DNA from: Thermomicrobiaceae bacterium
GTDB taxonomy: Bacteria; Chloroflexota; Chloroflexia; Thermomicrobiales; Thermomicrobiaceae
Reading direction: 5' to 3'
Assembly: GCA_007124395.1 (NCBI GenBank)
Contig: SLFF01000182.1
Coordinates: forward strand, 1-6,729
DNA: 6,729 bases
Under the pieces are notes generated by a model that was not told the origin of the DNA, searched no databases, and saw nothing but the letters and a program-made list of their open reading frames with translations. The translations under genes were made by a program, and so were the position numbers. Positions 1 through 5,768 of this stretch are shown piece after piece. The first letter of the stretch is position 1. Every line of letters starts with the position of its first letter.

Positions 1-99
1 GGCCACGCCTACGCTCGCAACCAGTCCTGGATTCGTGGAGACAAACCACGCCGGGCTGGAGCCGGTGCCGGACGGCAAAAGGTTCTCGAACTGGTCTAG
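1..99 (+). CDS. C-terminal fragment of an unidentified upstream gene
   Basis: Frame 1 is open from the window edge and ends at TAG 97-99, giving about 32 residues that finish in KVLELV. The fragment is basic, with Gly/Ala/Arg-rich stretches. The stop lies 12 bases before a strong intrinsic terminator, where the end of a transcription unit is expected, and this is the main reason to call it coding. The alternative frame starting at GTG 35 reads straight through the terminator hairpin and is less likely. No family can be assigned from so short a tail. Confidence 0.42.
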   Translation, partial: GHAYARNQSWIRGDKPRRAGAGAGRQKVLELV

Positions 100-111
100 G
101 ACGTATCAGAA

Positions 112-147
112 GCGGGGCTGGCAGATTGCCAGCCCCGCCTTTTGCGT
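112..147 (+). terminator. Intrinsic terminator of the upstream gene
   Basis: GCGGGGCTGGCA (112-123) and TGCCAGCCCCGC (127-138) form a perfect 12-bp GC-rich stem with a 3-nt GAT loop. The stem is followed by CTTTTGCGTTT. The position just after the TAG at 97-99 fits termination of the upstream unit, separating it from the LCP genes. Confidence 0.85.
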
Positions 148-161
148 TTCCTCAACCCCGT

Positions 162-190
162 CTGCAGCGAAAACACTGATTCGCTATGAT
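162..190 (+). promoter_or_regulatory. Candidate promoter for LCP gene 1
   Basis: TATGAT at 185-190 matches the -10 consensus at five of six positions and lies between the upstream terminator and LCP gene 1. The hexamer 17 bases upstream (162-167) is a poor -35 box, so the call rests on the -10 element and on the need for a promoter after the terminator. Initiation near 197 would give a leader of about 125 nt before the ATG at 323. Confidence 0.3.
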
Positions 191-322
191 GGATCTGAAA
201 CATTTCACTTCAATCTGCGTCGTGATATGCAGTGATCAGCATTGCCTTACCGATTCGTTCGACTCACCGCTGAACAGAAACTGACCGATTCACACGAAGC
301 GATTGGAGCGACTCGACAGATC

Positions 323-1894
323 ATGCGCAGCTACGAGACAGAACCGATCGAGCTAGATCCAGACGGCGAACCCCTGCAGGAACCTGCCAGAGGGCAGGAG
401 AAGCGGCTCGGATTCGCGCTGCTCTCGGCACTTATTCCCGGCACCGGGCAGATTGCGGCCGGGTTCCGCTGGCGTGGGGTGATCATGATCGTGGTCAGCC
501 TGATCCTTCTGGCTGTTGCCTTCTACTATTACCAGCAGGGATTGAGTACGGTTCTCTCCTATCTGGTGCAGCCACGGATTCTAATCGCGGTGTTCGTGCT
601 CAATGCACTCTTTCTACTCTTCCGGATCGGATCGGTACTCGATGCGTACTGGTCGAGTCGAACCCTGAACGCTCCACCAACAACCGGCTGGAAGCAGGCT
701 GTTGTCGGGCTGGCGCTCGTGGTGCTGCTTGCCTTTACCGCAGCTCCGCACGCGGTACTCGGTTACTACACCTATCTATCGCATGATCTGATTACCGATG
801 TCTTTTCCACGGAGAATCTGGCTGTCGATCCCGAACCTACCCCCACCCCGGGGTCAACGGCGACACTTGGACCAACCGCCACCCCGCATCCGACACCGGA
901 ACCGGGTGAGACGCCACAACCGACGCCAACTCCGGAACCTACACCCGAACCCACCCCTGAGCCGGAGCCGACCGCGACGCCAGAACCCGCGTTTGTCGAA
1001 ACTGACTGGCATTCTCGTGGCCGTCTCACCGTGTTGCTCGTCGGCACAGATGCCGGACCGGACCGATCTGGAGCCAGGGCTGATGTCATTATGGTTGCCT
1101 CGCTGAACGTCGAGACCGGGCAGTCGGTGCTGTTCAGCATTCCACGGAACTACGGCGACGTTCCGCTATCCGATTCGGTTGCTCAGGAGTTGGGCATGAC
1201 GCATTTCCCGGAGATGATCAGCTCGCTCTACGGTCACGCCCAGCAATTCCCGCAACTTGCGCCGGAGAATGGTGACCCAGGTCTCTACGCGCTGGAAGGT
1301 GCGGCTGAAGAGCTGCTTGGTATCCCGATCGATTACCACGCGATGGTCGATATGGCCGGATTCGTCGACCTGGTGGATGCTTTTGGTGGCGTAACGGTCA
1401 ACGTAGAAGAGCGCATGCACGTCCGGATGTCTCAGGCCGAAGGTGGCGAATGGCAGGTCTACGATATTCCGGCCGGAGAGCAGACGCTGAACGGGGAAGA
1501 AGCCCTCGTTTACAGCCGTAATCGCACCGGCAGCAGTGACTACCACCGGATGCAGCGACAACGCTGCCTGGTGGCCTCGATGGTCGACGACGCCGACATG
1601 CCGACATTGCTTCAGATCTTCCCGAACCTCGTCGATTCCATCCGAGAGAACGTCACCACTAATATCCCGATGGATATGCTGCCGGACATGGTGATGCTGC
1701 GAGATACCATCCGGATGGATCAGATCGTCTCGATCGGGTTCGTGCCGCCAGACTTCCTGGCCGGAGAATCGAGCCATGGTTACAACCTGCCAGCCTATGA
1801 CCTGATTCTCGAGACGGTCCAGACGGCACTGGAAAACCCCGACCAGTACCTCGATGAAGACGACGATGATCTTGCGATCGGCGGACCGTGCTAG
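323..1894 (+). CDS. LCP family glycopolymer transferase, multi-span membrane form (LCP gene 1)
   Basis: Predicted 523-residue LytR-CpsA-Psr protein. Known family members move lipid-linked glycopolymers onto peptidoglycan or other envelope acceptors outside the membrane. A short acidic N-terminus precedes a PGTGQ motif (39-43) and hydrophobic segments at about 53-70, 86-106 and 126-150. The stretch around PGTGQ may be a further membrane segment. A Pro/Thr/Glu-rich spacer (about 171-223) leads to the LCP domain (about 234-470). Visible active-site elements are GTD (Asp243), R-A-D (252-254), SIPRN (Arg275), GIPIDY, and the RNRTGSSDYHRMQRQ block (Arg399, Arg401, Asp406, Arg409, Gln413). The only cysteines are C415 and the final residue C523. 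I chose ATG 323 because the restored LCP gene 2 is then also exactly 523 residues. A TTG at 242 is in frame but has no ribosome binding site. ATG 323 has only a weak, distant GGAG. The LCP assignment is firm; the substrate is unknown. Confidence 0.9.
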   Translation: MRSYETEPIELDPDGEPLQEPARGQEKRLGFALLSALIPGTGQIAAGFRWRGVIMIVVSLILLAVAFYYYQQGLSTVLSYLVQPRILIAVFVLNALFLLFRIGSVLDAYWSSRTLNAPPTTGWKQAVVGLALVVLLAFTAAPHAVLGYYTYLSHDLITDVFSTENLAVDPEPTPTPGSTATLGPTATPHPTPEPGETPQPTPTPEPTPEPTPEPEPTATPEPAFVETDWHSRGRLTVLLVGTDAGPDRSGARADVIMVASLNVETGQSVLFSIPRNYGDVPLSDSVAQELGMTHFPEMISSLYGHAQQFPQLAPENGDPGLYALEGAAEELLGIPIDYHAMVDMAGFVDLVDAFGGVTVNVEERMHVRMSQAEGGEWQVYDIPAGEQTLNGEEALVYSRNRTGSSDYHRMQRQRCLVASMVDDADMPTLLQIFPNLVDSIRENVTTNIPMDMLPDMVMLRDTIRMDQIVSIGFVPPDFLAGESSHGYNLPAYDLILETVQTALENPDQYLDEDDDDLAIGGPC

Positions 1895-1913
1895 GTCAAA
1901 CGCAGACAGAGCA

Positions 1914-1947
1914 CGACGGGAATGGGACAAAACGCCCATTCCCGTCG
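1914..1947 (+). terminator. Perfect 13-bp hairpin after LCP gene 1, no U-tract
   Basis: CGACGGGAATGGG (1914-1926) pairs perfectly with CCCATTCCCGTCG (1935-1947) around the 8-nt loop ACAAAACG, beginning 20 bases after the LCP gene 1 stop. No T-run follows on either strand. It could be a U-less terminator, a 3'-end stabilising structure, or a processing site between genes 1 and 2. Confidence 0.55.
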
Positions 1948-2007
1948 CTCATCGAATGCGTACCCTTGTCGGGGAACAACGATTGACGCTCCGAACCCGG
2001 AACTCCG

Positions 2008-3581
2008 ATGACCTATCCAGACCCATCATGCCAGCCAGCCGGCACCAGAAAACGCCTGATCTGCTCATTTCTTTCGGCGCTGATGCCCGGAGCGAGACAA
2101 CTGCTCGCCGGGCGCTGGCGTCGCGGCATGGTGATCATGGGTCTGACACTCGTGGTCATCGCAGCAGCGGTGGTGATCTGGCTGCAAGGGCTGAGTGCCC
2201 TCCTGACCTGGATGGTGCAGCCAGATGTGCTGATTGGCCTGTTCATCATCAATCTGGTGGTGCTGCTCTTTCGAATCATCTCCGTGGCCGATGCCTATCT
2301 CAGTCCACCGGCTAATGTCGATCAGTCAGACACGTCGGGTTGGCGCAGTGCGCTGGTGGCGATTGCGCTGGCGCTGGTACTCACCGTCACGGCCGCGCCA
2401 CATGCAGTGCTCGGATACTACACATACCTGACCCATGACACGCTCACCGAGGTGTTCTCCAGCGAGAGCCTGACGGAGTTCGAGACGGCAACGGCGCCAG
2501 TTGCACCGACGCCAACGGCTACGTCCGTCCCTACCGCCACTCCAGAGCCGACCGCAACCCCGATTCCGACTCCTGAGCCAGGCGAAACACCGGCTCCCAG
2601 TCCCACACCGGAGCCAACACCCGAACCATCGCCAACACCCCAGCCGACACCGACCCCGGAACCGGAGCCAGTTGTAGCCGGGACCGACTGGCAGGAACGG
2701 GGTCGGCTGTCGGTGCTCCTGGTGGGGTCTGATGCGGCACCGGATCGAACAGGGCGCCGCACCGACGCAATGATGGTTGGATCAATCGATCTCGAAACCG
2801 GGCAGATTGCCGTGTTCAGCATCCCGAGTAACTGCGGCGACATCCCGTTGCCGCCGGACATCGCCAGCGTAATGGGGACTGATGTTTATCCCGGCATGCT
2901 GAAGTGGCTCTACGGCGATGCGCAGGATCATCCGGAACTCGCCCCCGATGGCGGTGACCCGGGCCTCGAGGCGCTTCGTGGCGCAGTGAGCGAGATGCTC
3001 GGCATTCCGCGATCGATTACTACGCGATGGTTGACATGGCGGGATTCGTAGAGATGGTCGATGTATTCGGAGGCGTTGAGATCGACGTCGAGCAGCGCGT
3101 TCAGGTCCGGCTCCTCTCACCGATCGAGGACGTCGGCTGGCAACAGTTCGACATTCAGCCCGGAACCCGGATGCTCGACGGTGACGAAGCCCTGACCTAT
3201 GCGCGATCGCGCACCGGAACCAGCGATTACGATCGCATGGCGCGCCAGCGCTGCGTGGTTCAGGCAGTAGCCCATCAGGGTGATCTGCCGCGCCTGCTTC
3301 CGCTCGTGCCGGACCTGCTGGACGTCGTCCGAACGAACGTAATCACCGACATTCCTGTGGAAATACTGCCAGAGATGGTTCCGCTGCGGGACATTGCGAA
3401 GCTGGATCAGGTCATCAGCGTCGGGTTCACACCACCAACCTATCTGGATGGTCGATCCAGTCAGGGATTCAACCTGCCGGCTTTCTCGCGGATTACCGAG
3501 ACCGTGCAAACCGTGTTCGACGAGCCTGGCGCATTTCGTTACCAGTCGTCAGACACACTGATCAACTCAGATCATTGCTGA
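2008..3581 (+). pseudogene. LCP family protein, multi-span form, frameshifted (LCP gene 2)
   Basis: This is a paralog of LCP gene 1 with the same order: PGARQ motif (27-31), hydrophobic segments (about 40-58, 74-94, 115-139), a Pro/Thr-rich spacer (about 164-221), and an LCP domain from about 232. Frame 1 runs from ATG 2008 to TAG 3049-3051. Its similarity to paralogs 1 and 3 ends after Pro334 (codon 3007-3009), in LGIP. The paralogs continue as ID(Y/H)(H/Y)AMVDM, and this continuation resumes at 3012 in frame 3, running to TGA 3579-3581. Removing two bases (3010-3011, an extra CG) restores a 523-residue protein, the same length as LCP gene 1. The downstream half keeps the ARSRTGTSDYDRMARQRC block and ends in Cys. 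The upstream half has SIPSN where the paralogs have IPRN, losing a conserved arginine (Ser274), and PGARQ replaces PGTGQ. No early stops have accumulated, so the break is recent, a sequencing error, or bypassed by -1 frameshifting. I see no slippery heptamer in the overlap 2958-3048. Confidence 0.75.
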
Positions 3582-3602
3582 TCAGCGCAGATGCGATAGA
3601 AT
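3575..3602 (+). promoter_or_regulatory. Candidate promoter for LCP gene 3
   Basis: TTGCTG (3575-3580) and TAGAAT (3597-3602) are separated by 16 bases; the -10 box matches the consensus at five of six positions. The -35 box overlaps the end of LCP gene 2 and a perfect palindrome GCTGATCAGC (3577-3586). Transcription would start near 3609. This would exclude the in-frame ATG at 3601 as a start codon and supports ATG 3694. Confidence 0.33.
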
Positions 3603-3680
3603 GGAGATTCATTCGAAGAAAAACAGTCGTATCGTCGCTCGCCCAGCATCTGTGCATGTCATTGAATCCGTCCAGAGCCT

Positions 3681-3687
3681 GAGGAAG
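3681..3687 (+). promoter_or_regulatory. Ribosome binding site deciding the start of LCP gene 3
   Basis: GAGGAAG lies six bases before ATG 3694 and is a strong Shine-Dalgarno match. It selects 3694 over the in-frame ATG at 3601. Position 3694 also puts a canonical lipoprotein signal at the N-terminus. Confidence 0.75.
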
Positions 3688-3693
3688 TCCATC

Positions 3694-5076
3694 ATGACCC
3701 ATCACATCCGCATCGCCGTTCTCCTCATTGTCAGCCTGGCCCTCCTTGCAGCCTGTGTAGAGACGCAGGAAACCGACGATAACGGCGCCGGAGCGACTGA
3801 CGACCCGACGCCTACCGCTGTACCCACCGAGCCACCTGAAGATGATGACTCTCTCGATCTCGACGATATGACCTGGATGGACCGTGGTCGGCTCTCGGTT
3901 CTCCTGGCAGGCTCGGATGCGGCTGACGATCGCTCCGGTGTCCGCACCGATGTGATGATGGTGATGTCGATCGATGTCGAGAGCGGGCAGATCTCGCTCT
4001 TCGGTATCCCTCGCAACCTGGGTGATGTGCCGCTGTCAAACGATGTGGCAGAGATTCTCGGCACTGATACCTACACCGGCATGTTGAAATGGCTCTACGG
4101 CGAAGCACAAGACTATCCGGAACTTGCCCCGAATAATGAAGATCCCGGGCTGATGGCGGTCAAAGGCGCAGCCGAGGGATTGCTGGGCATCCCGATCGAC
4201 CACTACGCAATGGTCGATATGCTCGGGTTCATCGAGCTCATCAACCTGTTCGGTGGCATCGAGATGGAGGTGGCCGAGCAGGTCACCGTCCGGTTGCTCT
4301 CTGCCGAAGGCGAATGGGAGCAGTTCAATATCGAGCCCGGTTTCCAGGAACTTTCAGGGGAGGAAGCCCTCGCCTACGCTCGCTCGCGGACGGGCACCAG
4401 CGACTATGCCCGGATGCGACGGCAACGTTGCCTGGTGGCGTCAACGATCGAGCAGGCAGACCTGATGACGGCGCTGCGGGTCTTCCCGGATATGGTTGAA
4501 GCAATCCGGGACAACGTGCAGACTGACATCCCGCTGGAGATCCTGCCTGATCTGGTAATGCTGCGTGACGATATGCGGCTGGACCAACTGATCGCGATCG
4601 GCTTCACCCCGCCGGACTACCACCTCGGCCCATCGAGTCAGGGTTTCAACCTGCCAGATGTGCCAGCAATTCAGGAAACCGTGCAAAACGTGATCAATGA
4701 CCCGGAATCGTTCCTGGCTGACCGGGACGATGCAGACCCACTTGGTGGTCACTGCGAGCCGCAGCCATTCCAGGAGCCGGTAACCGATTTCGATACGCCT
4801 GATCCAGTCCCATTCTTGCCGACACCGACGCCGGAACCAGCACCGGACCCGACACCAGCTCCGGAACCAACACCGGCGCCAGAGCCCACGCCGGCCCCGG
4901 AGCCGACAGCAACGCCAACGCCGGAACCACAGCCCGACCCAACGGCGACTCCGGTACCGGAACCCACGGCCACGCCGCAGACCGAGCCTGACCCAACGCC
5001 GGCTCCGGAACCAACACCAGCGCCAGAGCCCACGCCTCCTCCGCCGGAGAACGATGATCAGGCAGACGACACCTGA
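3694..5076 (+). CDS. LCP family lipoprotein with C-terminal Pro-rich tail (LCP gene 3)
   Basis: Predicted 460-residue LCP protein. It begins with a signal peptide (basic THHIR start, hydrophobic 7-20) and a lipobox LAAC with Cys21, so lipid anchoring on the outer face of the membrane is expected. An acidic linker (about 22-60) leads to the LCP domain (about 65-305). Visible motifs are GSD (Asp75), R84-T-D86, GIPRN (Arg107), GIPIDHYAMVDM, and ARSRTGTSDYARMRRQRC (Arg230, Arg232, Asp237, Arg240, Gln244, Cys246). A second conserved cysteine, Cys354 in GGHC, matches the C-terminal cysteines of the other two paralogs. After it comes a tail of about 105 residues, largely PTPxPEP repeats (about 376-450), ending in an acidic DDQADDT. 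In paralogs 1 and 2 the Pro-rich segment lies before the LCP domain, so the architecture is inverted here. The tail could span or bind cell wall, or be O-glycosylated on Thr; this is inference. All main catalytic residues are present, so activity is expected. Confidence 0.9.
   Translation: MTHHIRIAVLLIVSLALLAACVETQETDDNGAGATDDPTPTAVPTEPPEDDDSLDLDDMTWMDRGRLSVLLAGSDAADDRSGVRTDVMMVMSIDVESGQISLFGIPRNLGDVPLSNDVAEILGTDTYTGMLKWLYGEAQDYPELAPNNEDPGLMAVKGAAEGLLGIPIDHYAMVDMLGFIELINLFGGIEMEVAEQVTVRLLSAEGEWEQFNIEPGFQELSGEEALAYARSRTGTSDYARMRRQRCLVASTIEQADLMTALRVFPDMVEAIRDNVQTDIPLEILPDLVMLRDDMRLDQLIAIGFTPPDYHLGPSSQGFNLPDVPAIQETVQNVINDPESFLADRDDADPLGGHCEPQPFQEPVTDFDTPDPVPFLPTPTPEPAPDPTPAPEPTPAPEPTPAPEPTATPTPEPQPDPTATPVPEPTATPQTEPDPTPAPEPTPAPEPTPPPPENDDQADDT
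4846..5036 (+). repeat. Two 47-bp direct repeats in the Pro-rich tail of LCP gene 3
   Basis: Positions 4846-4892 and 4990-5036 match at 43 of 47 positions by hand alignment and are offset by 144 bases, a multiple of three. Each encodes DPTPAPEPTPAPEPTP. The differences fall at synonymous sites. The pattern fits an in-frame internal duplication that lengthened the tail, and it is a likely site of slippage-driven length variation. Confidence 0.7.
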
Positions 5077-5192
5077 CGTCTCAACCAGCAGGCGATTTCC
5101 GAGAGCCAGGTTCCTGCCCGATCTGGGGCCCGTCCGCAGCCCGAGTAGTGATCGAACCGGACAATTCAGGCCAGAAATAACCCCATCTGCCA

Positions 5193-5221
5193 TTGACTGC
5201 GCTGTCAACTGATGTTACTCT
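5193..5221 (+). promoter_or_regulatory. Promoter with palindromic operator candidate
   Basis: TTGACT (5193-5198) is a good -35 box. Seventeen bases later TACTCT (5216-5221) is a weak -10 box, preceded by TG plus one base (5213-5215) as in extended -10 promoters. The -35 box is one arm of TTGACTGCGCTGTCAA (5193-5208), which reads TTGAC-N6-GTCAA and is palindromic except for one mismatched pair. Such a dyad over the -35 could bind a dimeric regulator. Initiation near 5228 would place the start just before the hairpin-rich region. Confidence 0.42.
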
Positions 5222-5223
5222 CA

Positions 5224-5420
5224 GGGGGTGGACGGGAAGCCGTCCCAGACTATCGTGTGGCCAGATTTTCGCGAATCTTGATGAATGCCACACTTCGGCC
5301 TCGTGAAAGGGTCTACGTTGGACGCGGGTAGTTCTAGTAGCAACTCAGGCAGTACCAACGGCTGACCGGGCCTCCTCATTAGCGTGAGCACCAACCCCCG
5401 GTTCGGCCGGGGGTTTCTCT
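5224..5420 (+). ncRNA. Structured RNA candidate: sRNA or cis-acting leader of unknown class
   Basis: About 190 nt can fold into successive hairpins. One is GGACGG-GAAG-CCGTCC (5230-5245). A second is GTGTGGC/GCCACAC (5255-5261/5287-5293) enclosing AGATT/AATCT (5263-5267/5274-5278). A third is CGTTGG/CCAACG (5316-5321/5355-5360) enclosing a short AGTT/AACT. The segment ends in an intrinsic terminator (5393-5416). ACCGGG (5365-5370) can pair with CCCGGT (5397-5402), which overlaps the left arm of the terminator, so an antiterminator is possible. A promoter lies just upstream and a small ORF starts 55 nt downstream. I compared it by eye with T-box, SRP RNA, c-di-GMP, TPP and fluoride riboswitch consensus features and recognised none. 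It is either a free small RNA or an attenuator for the ORF at 5475. Confidence 0.45.
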
Positions 5421-5421
5421 T
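5393..5421 (+). terminator. Intrinsic terminator ending the structured RNA
   Basis: AACCCCCGG (5393-5401) and CCGGGGGTT (5407-5415) form a perfect 9-bp stem around TTCGG, followed by TCTCTT. The nearest upstream gene, LCP gene 3, ended over 300 bases earlier, so the terminator more probably belongs to a transcript starting near 5228. Confidence 0.8.
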
Positions 5422-5474
5422 GTCCAGTTACTCAGGACATCAGTACACGATGTACGAGAGAAGAAAGGTGTGTC

Positions 5475-5663
5475 ATGCAGACTCCAATCCGATACACAGT
5501 TGTCAACCACGGGGGCCAGCCAGTAATCCGGGCTGTGCCAGTACCGCGTCGGTCAGTTCGACCGGCCGGCCCTGCTGCTGCACGCCAGCAGCAGGAGCGA
5601 CAGGTGGATCAGGAACGCCACCCTCTGCTGAACCGTATCCGCCGTCTCGGTTTCCGGGTATAG
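5475..5663 (+). CDS. Small basic protein, unknown function (62 aa)
   Basis: The 62-residue ORF starts at ATG 5475 behind GAAAGGTG (5463-5470), a good Shine-Dalgarno element with suitable spacing, and ends at TAG 5661-5663. The N-terminal part (MQTPIRYTVVNHGGQPVIRA) reads like a short beta-rich segment. It is followed by a Pro/Arg/Ala-rich stretch, a Gln/Glu/Arg patch, and a basic C-terminus ending RIRRLGFRV. Arginines far outnumber acidic residues, so nucleic-acid or membrane-surface binding is conceivable, but I recognise no family. It has no signal peptide or membrane segment. A terminator stands on each side (5393-5416 and 5717-5760), so it is the only gene candidate in its unit and may be controlled by read-through of the first. 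The overlapping frame from GTG 5384 starts before the terminator hairpin and lacks a ribosome binding site. Confidence 0.55.
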   Translation: MQTPIRYTVVNHGGQPVIRAVPVPRRSVRPAGPAAARQQQERQVDQERHPLLNRIRRLGFRV

Positions 5664-5716
5664 GATCAGGATCAGCTCACAGGATCGACTGATGAAGGCA
5701 AAAAACAAACCTCTTT

Positions 5717-5760
5717 AGCCCCCGCTGGACGATCATGGATCGGCCCGGGGGCTTTCGGTT
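5717..5760 (+). terminator. Intrinsic terminator after the small ORF
   Basis: AGCCCCCG (5717-5724) pairs with CGGGGGCT (5746-5753). CGATC/GATCG (5730-5734/5738-5742) forms an inner stem around ATG. TTTCGGTTT follows on the + strand, so it terminates the small-ORF transcript. On the minus strand the hairpin is followed by AAAGAGG, so it is a poor terminator for the converging acetyltransferase gene. Confidence 0.75.
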
Positions 5761-5768
5761 TCCAGGAT

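Noticed and set aside
35..235. 66-codon + strand ORF starting at GTG 35
   Set aside because: It reads through the perfect terminator hairpin at 112-138 and has no ribosome binding site; frame 1 with stop at 97-99 is a better coding frame.
772..1140. Minus-strand ORFs rich in GVGSG opposite the Pro-rich spacers (also 2418-2861 and 4749-5033)
   Set aside because: These are antisense shadows of PTPEP repeats; the Gly-Val-Ser pattern follows from the repeated codons on the + strand, and the + strand proteins have recognisable domains.
3601..3693. Upstream ATG 3601 as start of LCP gene 3
   Set aside because: It overlaps a candidate -10 box, lacks a ribosome binding site, and would bury the lipoprotein signal behind 31 residues; ATG 3694 has GAGGAAG and a canonical lipobox.
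4820..5045. Repeat tract resembling a tandem or CRISPR-like array
   Set aside because: The repetition is the codon pattern of a Pro/Thr/Glu-rich protein tail within one open frame; there are no regular repeat-spacer units.
5081..5293. 70-codon minus-strand ORF in the intergenic region
   Set aside because: It overlaps the promoter and hairpins, has no recognisable domain, and has no supporting ribosome binding site that I could see.
5306..5330. Possible T-box motif (AAAGGGT...TGGACGCGGG)
   Set aside because: It only loosely resembles the T-box AGGGTGGNACCGCG; the bases do not match in order and no aminoacyl-tRNA synthetase or amino-acid gene follows.
5384..5692. 102-codon ORF from GTG 5384 overlapping the small ORF
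   Set aside because: Its first codons lie in the terminator hairpin at 5393-5415, it has no ribosome binding site, and its start is weaker than ATG 5475.
5692..5718. Eight-codon ORF MKAKNKPL before the second terminator
   Set aside because: It is too short to support, has no convincing ribosome binding site, and its stop lies at the first bases of the terminator stem.
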